A program made the translations under genes and the position numbers. The notes below the pieces were generated by a model, which saw only the letters and a program-made list of their open reading frames with translations, was not told where the DNA came from and made no database searches. From Streptomyces endophytica (lineage in GTDB: Bacteria; Actinomycetota; Actinomycetes; Streptomycetales; Streptomycetaceae): 64,000 bases of DNA. Of the stretch, positions 44,135 through 52,054 are shown one piece after another. The stretch is from assembly GCF_026153355.1 (NCBI RefSeq), contig NZ_CP110636.1, forward strand, positions 5,270,001-5,334,000, in the 5' to 3' direction. Position 1 is the stretch's first letter. Each line of letters opens with the position of its first letter.

Positions 44135-44176
44135 TCCGGTGTCTGAGCCTGCGGCCCGGGCCCGATCCGGTGTCTG
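44133..44176. repeat. Short direct repeat between the radical SAM gene and its partner
   Basis: GATCCGGTGTCTG occurs at 44133-44145 and again at 44164-44176, 31 bases apart, with related GC-rich flanks. It spans the end of the radical SAM gene and the gap before the next gene. No function is apparent; it may reflect a small local duplication. Confidence 0.55.
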
Positions 44177-44234
44177 GGCCTGATCCGCCGCCCTCCGCTC
44201 CCCAACAAGCACTTCGCACTTCCCAGGAGACCGC

Positions 44235-44924
44235 ATGACCACCGTCCTCACCCCCGCCACCCACCCGGCGCACCGACCGCTGACGCTGCAGGTCTGGCGC
44301 GACTACGACGCACAGGCGTGCACCCTGCCCGGCATGAGCCTGGGCCGGCTGGACCTGACCGGCCCGGCCGACGAACAGGCCGCCCAGTTGTGGGAACTCG
44401 GCGCCCGCCGCGTGCGGTTCACCGACGAGATCGACCTGACGACGGTGGATTCTCCCGACGCCGCGGCGCACGCCGTCCGCCGGCTGTGCCTGATCCGCGA
44501 CCTCACGGCGCACGCCGTACTCGTCCAGTGGCGACTGCGGCTGCCCGCCGGTCCCGGCGACGAGGCCTGGCGTGACCTCAGTCATCTCCAGCCGCCCACG
44601 GCCCTGACCGGGCCGGCCGATGCCGACGCCGCGCTGACGCAGTGGCGCAACGAGCACTACCTCTGCAAGTGCCTGTGGCGGCAGGGCCCCGGTTTCGTGC
44701 AGATCCGCGACCGCCGGTGGGGCGACCTGCGCCGCTTCACGGCCGACGAGCCCGCCTACCGCGAGGCGATCGCCCGGCTGTCCTACGGCGCGCCGTCGTC
44801 CGCGGTCCCGGAAGCCATCGCCGCCGACTTCCTGGCCGAACGCCTGGTCAGCCGCACCGGCCCGTTCCTGTGGTGGCTGCCGTACCGGGTGAACCGCTGG
44901 ATCCAGGAGGCGATGGCGATCTGA
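44235..44924 (+). CDS. DUF5825-like partner protein of the radical SAM maturase
   Basis: 229 residues, soluble, no signal peptide or membrane segment. Contains alternating short helices and strands, a CKCLWRQGPGFVQIRDRR segment near residues 144-161 that looks like the most constrained part, and an aromatic C-terminus (FLWWLPYRVNRWIQ). I recognise the general type as the small protein found beside B12-radical SAM RiPP enzymes in Streptomyces (DUF5825), but that recall is not certain. Starts 100 bases after the radical SAM stop with AGGAG upstream of ATG, and is the last gene of the locus. It might bind precursor or assist the maturase; no catalytic motif is evident. Confidence 0.72.
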   Translation: MTTVLTPATHPAHRPLTLQVWRDYDAQACTLPGMSLGRLDLTGPADEQAAQLWELGARRVRFTDEIDLTTVDSPDAAAHAVRRLCLIRDLTAHAVLVQWRLRLPAGPGDEAWRDLSHLQPPTALTGPADADAALTQWRNEHYLCKCLWRQGPGFVQIRDRRWGDLRRFTADEPAYREAIARLSYGAPSSAVPEAIAADFLAERLVSRTGPFLWWLPYRVNRWIQEAMAI

Positions 44925-45210
44925 CCGGCCCGCCCCTGGCCCCGCACGGCCATGCGGGTGACAGATGACGGGGCGGCAACCCGCCGGTACGCACGATCCC
45001 GCCCGGGGTCTCACCGCTCCGCTCAGGCACGGGATATCCCCTGCTCACCCCGTGTCCCGGTCACCGCGGGCACCGCCGCGCAGGCTCCTCGGCGCGGCCT
45101 TCCGCAGGGGCCCGGTTCGCACTTCGGCCAACTGGCGGGCGGAAGGGAGAACGCATGTCCTGAAGGTGGGAGAACGCCCTCCCGCAGTCTCATCCCTCTT
45201 GGAGGAACTC

Positions 45211-45693
45211 ATGCGTTCCATATCCGCTCTCTGCGGTGTCGTGGTCGTCGGCGGTGCGCTGGCCCTGAGCAGCCCGGCCGTACATGCCGAGACGGCCAAG
45301 GGCGGCTCGTGCTCCGGCGCGATGTCCGCGGCCAAGCAGGCCAAGTCCTCGTACGACTCCTACGACCGGGAGCTCAGGGACCTCACCAATCAGGGCGGAC
45401 ACCCGGACCGGTCGCAGCGCGACCACCTGGGCAGGCTCAAGATGAAGTGGAACGACGCGTCCTCCATGGCGGACCGGACCTGCGGGAAGTCCAAGCCCGC
45501 CAAGCCCCGCCCCAAGGCCATGCCGAAGTCCATGCCGAAGGCCATGCCGCACGGCAAGGTGAAGGCCGGCGCCGGGGCCATGAGTGCCACGTCGGGTCCG
45601 TCGGACCTGGCCCTCACGTCGTCCGCGGCACTGATCTCGGGTGCGGCCGGGGTGTGGCTGCTGCGCCGCCGTGACGGCGAGGAGCTCGGCTGA
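45211..45693 (+). CDS. Small secreted/cell-wall protein, hypothetical
   Basis: 160 residues. Signal peptide about 1-30 (ends PAVHA-ET), a soluble segment with two cysteines that could form a disulfide, a Lys/Pro/Met-rich low-complexity stretch (KPRPKAMPKSMPKAMPHGK), then a hydrophobic segment (ALISGAAGVWLL) and an RRR tail. The tail has the shape of a sortase sorting signal and a class F sortase gene follows, but I see no LPXTG or LAXTG. ATG 45211 has a perfect GGAGGA. Not recognised as a named family. Confidence 0.8.
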   Translation: MRSISALCGVVVVGGALALSSPAVHAETAKGGSCSGAMSAAKQAKSSYDSYDRELRDLTNQGGHPDRSQRDHLGRLKMKWNDASSMADRTCGKSKPAKPRPKAMPKSMPKAMPHGKVKAGAGAMSATSGPSDLALTSSAALISGAAGVWLLRRRDGEELG

Positions 45694-45791
45694 CCCCGAT
45701 TCTCGGGTCACCGGAGCTCTGCCCCCACCGCCTGTCCGTGGCCCCCGCCACCGGCAGCCGGGGGGGCAGGGCTCCGCCCCGTCACCACCCC

Positions 45792-45889
45792 ACCGCGCCA
45801 GTCATCGCGCGCCAGTCATCGCGCGCAAGACACCTCTTGCCAGACATCTCTTGCAAGACATCTCGTGAAAGACATCTCGTGAAACGCCT
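45792..45889 (+). repeat. 14-bp degenerate tandem array running into the sortase start
   Basis: Seven consecutive 14-base units, graded from CGCGCGCCAGTCAT through CTCTTGCCAGACAT to CTCGTGAAAGACAT. Neighbouring units differ at few positions while the ends differ strongly. The unit is not a multiple of three, so it is unlikely to be coding. The last unit contains the GTG proposed as the sortase start. Confidence 0.8.
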
Positions 45890-46538
45890 CTCGCCTGTGT
45901 CCCTCCCCCCGCGCACCGCCCGCGTCGTGTCCCTCTTCCTGGCCGTCGCCGGCATCGCCTGCCTGGTGTGGGGATGGCACAGCCATCGCTCCGCCCCACC
46001 ACCCCAGCCCCCGCGCGCCGAATCGCTGACCCGGCAACCGGACACCGAAGCCGGCAGCCGCCCAGGGCCTTCGCCGCTTCCGGAGTCGGAACCGTTGCGC
46101 GTGCGGATCCCGCGCACCGGCGTTGACGCACCGTTGATGAGACTCGGACTGGACCGCGACCGGCGCCTCGACGTCCCGCCTCCGGACGACCGCAACCTGG
46201 CCGGCTGGTACAAGGACGGCGTGGCGCCCGGTGACACGGGAACCGCCTTGATCACCGGACACGTGGACACCAAGACCGGCCCCGCGGTCTTCTACTCGCT
46301 CGGCGCGTTGAAGCAGGGCGACACCATCCGCGTGGTCCGCAAGGACGGTCGCACCGCGGTCTTCACGGTGTACGCCGTGGAGGTCTTCAGCGGCACCGAC
46401 TTCCCGGACGAAAAGGTCTACGGCGCCTCCGCACGGCCCGAACTCCGCGTCCTCACCTGCGGCGGCGGTTACGACCGGGCCCGCCACGAATACCTCGGCA
46501 ACGTCGTCGTCTTCGCCCGCATGAGCGCCATCGCCTGA
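45879..46538 (+). CDS. Class F sortase-like transpeptidase
   Basis: 219 residues. N-terminal membrane anchor (about 13-33: ARVVSLFLAVAGIACLVWGW), Pro-rich linker, then the sortase barrel with catalytic His128 (TGHVD), Cys194 (LTCGGG) and an arginine nearby (YDRARHEY). This layout fits the actinobacterial class F group, which acts on the outer face of the membrane; its substrates are poorly known. The start is uncertain: GTG 45879 lies inside a tandem repeat and lacks a clear ribosome site, but gives a sensible anchor; further upstream the frame reads low-quality Arg/His-rich sequence. Neighbour of a small secreted protein. Confidence 0.85.
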   Translation: MKRLSPVSLPPRTARVVSLFLAVAGIACLVWGWHSHRSAPPPQPPRAESLTRQPDTEAGSRPGPSPLPESEPLRVRIPRTGVDAPLMRLGLDRDRRLDVPPPDDRNLAGWYKDGVAPGDTGTALITGHVDTKTGPAVFYSLGALKQGDTIRVVRKDGRTAVFTVYAVEVFSGTDFPDEKVYGASARPELRVLTCGGGYDRARHEYLGNVVVFARMSAIA

Positions 46539-46652
46539 CGGCGGCCGGGTCGTCCTGGCCCCGCCCCGGACACCCCGTTCAGCGACCGTTGATCCGCCCC
46601 CGGAAGGATCCTCCAGGCAAGGTCACACCACCGACCGCGAGGGGAAGAACCC

Positions 46653-46961
46653 ATGGGTGTCGTGAAGTTCGGCCAGCTCGAATGCGTCAAGCAGGAGGAC
46701 TGGAATGGTAAGGACGACATCTACCTCACGATCAACGGGAAGAAGGTCTACTCGGCTCGAATCGGCGAGGACGACAAGATCACCATCAACAAGACCTTCC
46801 ACTACGACGGCGACGTCGCCGAGGTCCGCATGTACGAGAGCGACGATGCGGATGACGACGACCTCCTCGGCGAGCAGGTCCCGATCCACGACTTCGGGGA
46901 AATGAAGTTCACCGAGGACGACGCGTATTACACGCTCTCCTACCAGCTGATCAAACCGTAG
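46653..46961 (+). CDS. Small acidic beta-rich hypothetical protein
   Basis: 102 residues, no signal peptide, strongly acidic (DDADDDD near residues 65-71). Alternating beta-like segments (DIYLTINGKKVYSARIG, KITINKTFHYDG, YYTLSYQLIKP) suggest a compact C2-like or immunoglobulin-like sandwich with a possible divalent-cation loop. ATG 46653 with GAGGGGAAG upstream. Codon use is less GC-extreme than its neighbours. I do not recognise a characterised family. Confidence 0.8.
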   Translation: MGVVKFGQLECVKQEDWNGKDDIYLTINGKKVYSARIGEDDKITINKTFHYDGDVAEVRMYESDDADDDDLLGEQVPIHDFGEMKFTEDDAYYTLSYQLIKP

Positions 46962-47037
46962 CGGGGATCAGCCGGCGAGAAGGCGGACCGGCAGCAGCCC
47001 GATGAGCGGGGGCGCCCCGTTGCCCGCGCCCCCGCAA

Positions 47038-47195
47038 AGGTCAGCAGGTAAGCTGACCTGCGACGGTGACCTCGTGCTCACCGTCACGGCGGTGGGGCCC
47101 GCCGTCCCCAACCGCGGCGACGAGGCCGCCAACGGTCCCTACTTGCGACCCGCATGTGGGCATTCCCACCCATGCCTGGCGAGTAGGAGACGTCC
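47038..47195 (+). promoter_or_regulatory. Structured leader of the fluoride-export operon, possible riboswitch
   Basis: Several hairpins follow each other before the first crcB gene: AGGTCAGC/GCTGACCT (47038-47059), GACGGTGA/TCACCGTC (47062-47085) and GTGGG/CCCAC near 47157. The loop CCTCGT (47070-47075) is complementary to ACGAGG (47120-47125) and AACCGC lies between (47110), reminiscent of the pseudoknot and conserved bases of fluoride riboswitches. The match to the known consensus is partial (GAUGG is missing), so this is a candidate only. Confidence 0.3.
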
Positions 47196-47681
47196 GTGCC
47201 GAAGCCCCGACCCTCGATGCTGAACGAACCCGTCGATCCTGACGTCGACCTCCGCGCCCCCGTCCGCCGCAAGGGCCTCCCCCCGCGGCAGGGCCCGGTC
47301 GTGGCGGCCGTGGCGCTCGGCGGGGGCGTGGGCGCGGCCGCGCGCTACGGGGCCGCTCTCCTGTGGCCCACCGAACCCGGCGGTTTTCCCTGGACGACGC
47401 TGGTCGTCAACGTCGTCGGCTGCGCGATCATCGGTATCTTCATGGTCGTGATCACCGATGTGTGGGCAGCCCACCGGCTCGTCCGCCCGTTCTTCGGCAC
47501 CGGTGTCCTCGGTGGCTTCACGACGTTCTCCACGTACGCCGTGGACGTCCAGCGCCTGCTGGCCCGGGGCAGGACCGGCGCCGGGCTCGCGTACCTGGCG
47601 CTCACCCTGGCCGCCGCGCTGACCGCCGTCTGGATCACCGCCACCTTGACCCGCCGCATCGTCGAGTGGAGGCAGCAGTGA
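47196..47681 (+). CDS. crcB: Fluoride exporter CrcB/Fluc, subunit 1
   Basis: 161 residues: a polar N-terminal extension of about 30, then four membrane helices. Fluc hallmarks are visible: GGGVGAAARY, WTTLVVNVVGC (channel Asn) and GTGVLGGFTTFSTYAVD (the Phe/Thr fluoride-coordinating stretch). Exports fluoride passively as a dual-topology dimer. GTG 47196 has TAGGAG upstream. Its stop overlaps the next start (GTGA), in a three-gene operon with a second homologue, suggesting a heterodimeric channel. Confidence 0.94.
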   Translation: MPKPRPSMLNEPVDPDVDLRAPVRRKGLPPRQGPVVAAVALGGGVGAAARYGAALLWPTEPGGFPWTTLVVNVVGCAIIGIFMVVITDVWAAHRLVRPFFGTGVLGGFTTFSTYAVDVQRLLARGRTGAGLAYLALTLAAALTAVWITATLTRRIVEWRQQ

Positions 47682-48031
47682 GACTCACCGGCCCCGCCCT
47701 GCGCGTCACCGTCTTCATCGGGGAGAACGACACCTGGCACCACAAGCCGCTCTTCACCGAGATCGTCCACCGTGCCCACCGGGCCGGCCTGGCCGGCGCG
47801 TCCGTCTTCCGCGGCATCGAAGGCTTCGGCGCCTCGTCCCTGATCCACACCACCCGTCTGCTGTCGCTCAGCGAGGACCTCCCGGTGGCCGTCGTGATCG
47901 TCGACACCGAGGACCGGATCCGCGCCTTCCTCCCACAACTGGACGAGCTCGTCAGCGAGGGGCTGGTCATCCTCGACGAGTGCGAGGTCATCCGCTACAC
48001 GGGCCGCGGCGAGGAGGGACGGGAGCGGTGA
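47678..48031 (+). CDS. DUF190 (PII-like) protein of the fluoride operon
   Basis: 117 residues. Begins LRVTVFIGENDTWHHKPLFTEIV and contains GASVFRGIEGFG, both typical of DUF190, a ferredoxin-like PII-related fold that commonly sits beside crcB. Probable regulator of the exporter; ligand unknown. GTG starts overlap on both sides (47678 with the preceding stop, 48028 with the following gene), so the three genes are translationally coupled. Confidence 0.92.
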   Translation: MRLTGPALRVTVFIGENDTWHHKPLFTEIVHRAHRAGLAGASVFRGIEGFGASSLIHTTRLLSLSEDLPVAVVIVDTEDRIRAFLPQLDELVSEGLVILDECEVIRYTGRGEEGRER

Positions 48032-48402
48032 ACTGGCTGCTCGTGATAGCCGGGGCGGTGGTCGGGGCCCCGCTCCGCTACCTCACCGACCGCGCCGTAC
48101 AGGCCCGGCACGACACCCTCTTTCCCTGGGGCACGTTCACCATCAACGTGATCGGTTCGCTGATCCTCGGGCTGCTCACGGGGGCGATCGCCGCCGGGGC
48201 GGCCTCCTCCCAGATGCAGTTGCTGATCGGCACCGGCTTCTGCGGCGCCCTGACGACGTACTCCACGTTCTCGTACGAGACCCTGCGGCTGGCGGAGGAC
48301 GGCGCCCGGTTCTTCGCCCTGGCCAACGTCGTGGCGAGCGTGGTGGCGGGCCTCGGCGCCGCCTTCGCCGGCGCGGCCCTGGCCCAGGCCGTCTGGGGTT
48401 AG
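48028..48402 (+). CDS. crcB: Fluoride exporter CrcB/Fluc, subunit 2
   Basis: 124 residues, four membrane helices. Motifs: GAPLRYLTDR, WGTFTINVIGS (channel Asn) and GTGFCGALTTYSTFSYE. Shorter than the first homologue because it lacks the N-terminal extension. The GTG start overlaps the DUF190 stop. Paired CrcB genes are usual in actinobacteria. Confidence 0.94.
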   Translation: MNWLLVIAGAVVGAPLRYLTDRAVQARHDTLFPWGTFTINVIGSLILGLLTGAIAAGAASSQMQLLIGTGFCGALTTYSTFSYETLRLAEDGARFFALANVVASVVAGLGAAFAGAALAQAVWG

Positions 48403-48421
48403 GTCACGGGGATTGCGGGGA

Positions 48422-48691
48422 TCACGGCCGCCCGGCGGTGACCGGCCAGGCACCGCCGCGGAGCCGTACCGCCCGGTTGCCGGTCTCGTCGAGGACGAGG
48501 AACGCGGAACGACTGCTGATATCGGCGAGGTGGGTGTCGAGGGGGACGGTACGGCTCCAGCGCAGTCGGCGGCGCGCGACCCGCAGTCCCGCGAGCCGGA
48601 TGGCCTCGCCGTCGCTCAGACCCGTTCCGGCCGGGGGCCGCACTCCGCAGTGGTGCGCGATCCGCTCGTGCTGCGCCGCGATCCACGGCAC
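48422..48691 (-). CDS. Small hypothetical protein downstream of the MFS gene
   Basis: 89 residues from GTG 48691 (VPWIAAQHERIAHHCGVRPP...), starting 8 bases after the MFS stop with AGGA about 7 bases upstream. The middle (LSDGEAIRLAGLRVARRRLR) looks like a helix-turn-helix or amphipathic helix; composition is more balanced than in shadow frames. No membrane segment. Not recognised; existence is moderately likely because of the ordered codon use and tight spacing. Confidence 0.5.
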   Translation of the reverse strand: MPWIAAQHERIAHHCGVRPPAGTGLSDGEAIRLAGLRVARRRLRWSRTVPLDTHLADISSRSAFLVLDETGNRAVRLRGGAWPVTAGRP

Positions 48692-48699
48692 CCTACGTC

Positions 48700-49986
48700 C
48701 TACGGCTGAAGTCGGCCTTCCCCGGCCGCTGTTGGGGACACCGCCCCGGAGGGCGACCCACCCGCGATCCCCTCCGGCATCGCGGGCTCGTGCAGGGTGC
48801 GGAGGAGGAGCCAGCCGAGGGCGGGCAGGGCGATGAGGGGGGTGAGGGCGGTCTGGAGGGAGGTGGCGTCGGCGACGGCGCCGAGCAGGGGGCTGGCGAT
48901 GCCGCCGATGCTGACGGTCAGGCCCAGGGTGACGCCGCTGGCCGTGCCCACGCGCCGGGGCAGGTAGTCCTGGCCGAGGGTGACGTGCAGGGAGAAGGGC
49001 ACGTACAGGCCGGCCGAGGTGAGGGCGACCAGTACGTAGAGCAGCGGGCCGGGGACGAGGACGACGCCGGCCACGGCGAGGACGGTCAGGGCGTAGGACC
49101 ACTGGACGACCCGGATGCGACCGTAGCGGCCGGCGAGCTTGCCGCCGGCCACCGTGCCGACCGCGCCACCGAGGTAGAGCACGAACAGGGCGACGGTGCC
49201 GGAGACGTCGCCTCCGCCGCCGCGCTGACGCACGTAGAGCGAGATGAAGGCGCTCAGGCCGACGAAGACGATCGAGCGGCAGACGATGGCTCCGGACAGT
49301 TTGACGAATGAGGCCCAGTCGTCACGGCCGGCGGCCACGCCGTCCGGACTGCCGGCGGTGGTGGATAGGCCCGCAACTCCGGGCGGATTCAGGTGAGTTG
49401 ATGCCGCATCACGGGCCCGGGTCGCACGGAGCGCGGCCGTGCACAGTGCGGCGCCGGCGACCGCGGGGACGACCAGGAGCGGGGAGGCGGACAGGCCGCC
49501 CGTGGTGATGACGGCCGAGACCAGCAACGGGGCGGCGGCGAAGCCGAGGTTGCCGCCGAGGGAGAACCAGCCCATCGCGGTGTGACTGCCGCGACTGGCG
49601 TGGCGTGCGACGCGCGCCGCCTCGGGGTGGTAGGCGGCCACGCCGATGCCGGAGACGGCGACCACGGCCAGGGTGAGGGCGTAGGAGCCGACGATGCCGC
49701 TCAGGGCGACGCCGACGCCACCCAGCAGGGTGCTCACCGGCAGCAGCCACGGCAGGGCCCACCGGTCGGTGAGCGCACCGAACAGCGGCTGTATCACCGA
49801 GGACAGCAGCGAGGCGGCCAGCACGATGCCGGAGGCCGCCGCGTAGGTGTAGGCACGTTCGGAGACGAAGAACGGCACCAGCGCGGCGACCGCTCCCTGA
49901 TAGACGTCCACGCAGGCGTGCCCCAGGGACAGGAGTGTGAGGGGGCTGGTGCGCGGGGCGGTGGTGTGGTGGTGGGTCGTGGTCAC
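48700..49986 (-). CDS. MFS transporter, fosmidomycin-resistance-like
   Basis: 428 residues with about twelve membrane helices. The start (LTLLSLGHACVDVYQGAVAA) and FGALTDRWALPW loop resemble the Fsr/fosmidomycin-resistance group of drug:proton antiporters. A loop of about 45 polar residues separates the two halves. GTG 49986 was chosen because the conserved N-terminus follows; the ribosome site is weak (GAGG). Divergent from an AraC regulator 54 bases away, which probably controls it. Confidence 0.88.
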   Translation of the reverse strand: MTTTHHHTTAPRTSPLTLLSLGHACVDVYQGAVAALVPFFVSERAYTYAAASGIVLAASLLSSVIQPLFGALTDRWALPWLLPVSTLLGGVGVALSGIVGSYALTLAVVAVSGIGVAAYHPEAARVARHASRGSHTAMGWFSLGGNLGFAAAPLLVSAVITTGGLSASPLLVVPAVAGAALCTAALRATRARDAASTHLNPPGVAGLSTTAGSPDGVAAGRDDWASFVKLSGAIVCRSIVFVGLSAFISLYVRQRGGGGDVSGTVALFVLYLGGAVGTVAGGKLAGRYGRIRVVQWSYALTVLAVAGVVLVPGPLLYVLVALTSAGLYVPFSLHVTLGQDYLPRRVGTASGVTLGLTVSIGGIASPLLGAVADATSLQTALTPLIALPALGWLLLRTLHEPAMPEGIAGGSPSGAVSPTAAGEGRLQP

Positions 49987-50040
49987 GCCTCGATCGTCGC
50001 GACACCCCCGCATGTCGCGCTTCCGATAAATTGCCAATCC

Positions 50041-50787
50041 ATGCCGAACATCCGCCATCTGCCGGAAGCCTGCACCCGTGTCCAGTCGCTGGCCGCCGGA
50101 GAGATCATCGACGCGCACCGCCACGACGACCACCAGATCGTCTACGCGGGCTCGGGTGTCGTGGCCGTCACCACCGACGCCGGCACCTGGTTCGCGCCCG
50201 GGACCCGCGCCATCTGGGTCCCGGCGGGAACCGTGCACGCCCACCGCGCGCACGGCCACCTCGACCTGCACCTGGTCGGCCTGCCCGCCACCGACAACCC
50301 GCTCGGCCTGGACACCCCGACCGTATTGGCCGTCAGCCCACTGCTCCGCGAACTGATCCGCGCCTACACCGCGGCCCCCGACGACACCGGTCCCGAACGC
50401 CGCCGCCTGCGCGCCGTCCTGCGCGACCAATTGCGCGCCTCTCCGCAGCAGCCCGTTCACCTGCCCACCCCCACCGACCCGCGGCTGGCGGCCGTCTGCG
50501 CGCTCCTCCACGAGGACCCGGCGGAGCCCCGCCCCCTGGCCGCCCTCGCCACCGCGACGGGCGCCGGCGAGCGCACCCTCAGCCGCCTCTTCCGCTCGGA
50601 ACTCGGGATGACCTTTCCGCAGTGGCGCACCCAGTCACGCCTCTACCACGCGCTGCGGCTGCTGGCCGACGACACCCCGGTCACCACCGTCGCCCACCGC
50701 TGCGGCTGGTCCTCCACCAGCGCCTTCATCGACGTCTTCCGCCGCTCCTTCGGGTACACGCCGGGCACCCACAACCGCCGCTCCTGA
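50041..50787 (+). CDS. AraC-family transcriptional regulator
   Basis: 248 residues. N-terminal cupin effector domain (HRHDDHQIVYAGSGVV, WVPAGTVHAHRAHGH) and C-terminal AraC helix-turn-helix pair (RTLSRLFRSELGMTFPQWR; HRCGWSSTSAFIDVFRRSFG). Typical of small-molecule-sensing repressors/activators of divergent MFS genes, which is its arrangement here. The shared 54-base gap must hold both promoters. Confidence 0.92.
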   Translation: MPNIRHLPEACTRVQSLAAGEIIDAHRHDDHQIVYAGSGVVAVTTDAGTWFAPGTRAIWVPAGTVHAHRAHGHLDLHLVGLPATDNPLGLDTPTVLAVSPLLRELIRAYTAAPDDTGPERRRLRAVLRDQLRASPQQPVHLPTPTDPRLAAVCALLHEDPAEPRPLAALATATGAGERTLSRLFRSELGMTFPQWRTQSRLYHALRLLADDTPVTTVAHRCGWSSTSAFIDVFRRSFGYTPGTHNRRS

Positions 50788-50855
50788 GGTCCTCGCACCT
50801 GACCCCGGGAAGGGTGCTCCGACCGCGGTCGTCCGCCGGACGCTCAGGGTGCAGA

Positions 50856-52031
50856 GTGGAAGGCGTGGACCTCCGGCGGCGCTTTGGCGGTCTGTGGCAG
50901 CCGTGGCGAGCCAGTCATGCGCTGATCCTGATTCCGCTCGTCCTCATCGCGGTGATCACGCTGGTCGACATCGTGGCCCCCGCCGATGTCCATCTGGGGC
51001 CGCTGCTCGTCGTCGCGCCCGCGCTGACCGCCTCCTTCGCCGGTCCCTGGCTCACCGGGCTCGTCGGGTTCCTGGCCGTGCTGGCCCAGGCGTACATCGG
51101 GCTGCACTTCGGCGTGCTCTTCACTGAACGCAATGTGATGGTGCAGGTGCTCGCCCTGGCCGCGCTCTCGGCCTTGATCGTGTTCTTCTGCGTGGTGCGC
51201 GAGCGACGCCGGCAGGAGCTCGCGAAGGTACGGTCGGTGGCCGAGGCCGCCCAGAAGGCGCTGCTCCGTCCACTCCCCCGCCGCATCGGCCCGCTGCACA
51301 TCGCCTCGTTCTACCTGGCCGCCGAGGAAGAAGCCGAGATCGGCGGTGATCTGTACACCGCGACCCGTACCGCCACCGGAACCCGGCTGATCATCGGTGA
51401 CGTGCGGGGGAAGGGCCTGGCCGCCATCGGCGAGTCCGCCCTGCTGCTCGGCGCCTTCCGCGAGACGGCCCACCAGAACATGGCGCTGCCCGTCCTCGCC
51501 GCCGCACTGGACCGCAGCGTCTGCCGCTATCTGACCGACTTCATCGAGTCGGACCGCGACCTCCCCGAACACTTCATCACCGCGCTGCTGCTGGAGGTCC
51601 CCGACGAGGGCCCCGCGACCCGGATGACCGACTGCGGGCACCCTCCGCCCCTGCTCCTGAGCCAGGGACACGTCGCCCTCGTCCCGAGCCCGCATCCCGC
51701 TCCCCCACTGGGCATGGGCGGCATGGGGGCGGGCAGCCACCCCGTCGACGACATCACCTTCGAGTTCGGTGACACGCTGCTGCTGTACACCGACGGCGTC
51801 ACCGAGGCCCGCGACCGCGACGGCACCTTCTACCCCCTCGCCCAGCGCGTCGCCCGCTGGCCCAGGTGCGACCCCGAGGCACTCCTGCACCACATCCGCC
51901 GCGATCTCCTCGCCCACTGCAGCGGGCACCTCGGTGACGACGCGGCGCTCATCGCCATCCAGCGCACGCCCGTCCCCCCGCCCCGCCACCGCCTGCAGAT
52001 CTTCGGCCAGACCGACGGCCCCCACGGCTGA
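50856..52031 (+). CDS. Membrane-anchored PP2C-type (SpoIIE) serine/threonine phosphatase
   Basis: 391 residues. Three to four membrane helices in the first 115 residues, a short linker helix (RRRQELAKVRSVAEAAQKAL), then the PP2C/SpoIIE domain with the metal-binding aspartates in GGDLYTA, GDVRGKG and the late GDDAALIAI. Usual Streptomyces layout for dephosphorylating anti-anti-sigma factors. GTG 50856 has AGGG 6 bases upstream; GTG 50865 is an alternative. No sensor (PAS/GAF) domain is visible, and no sigma or anti-sigma gene is adjacent. Confidence 0.9.
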   Translation: MEGVDLRRRFGGLWQPWRASHALILIPLVLIAVITLVDIVAPADVHLGPLLVVAPALTASFAGPWLTGLVGFLAVLAQAYIGLHFGVLFTERNVMVQVLALAALSALIVFFCVVRERRRQELAKVRSVAEAAQKALLRPLPRRIGPLHIASFYLAAEEEAEIGGDLYTATRTATGTRLIIGDVRGKGLAAIGESALLLGAFRETAHQNMALPVLAAALDRSVCRYLTDFIESDRDLPEHFITALLLEVPDEGPATRMTDCGHPPPLLLSQGHVALVPSPHPAPPLGMGGMGAGSHPVDDITFEFGDTLLLYTDGVTEARDRDGTFYPLAQRVARWPRCDPEALLHHIRRDLLAHCSGHLGDDAALIAIQRTPVPPPRHRLQIFGQTDGPHG

Positions 52032-52054
52032 GGCGGTGGACGGGGCGGTGGGGA

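Noticed and set aside
36967..44924. Including the Rox gene as a tailoring enzyme of the RiPP locus.
   Set aside because: It is divergent, has its own RAE and looks like a dedicated rifamycin-resistance enzyme.
45738..45878. Upstream in-frame extension of the sortase.
   Set aside because: It translates the 14-bp tandem array into Arg/His-rich sequence without a ribosome site.
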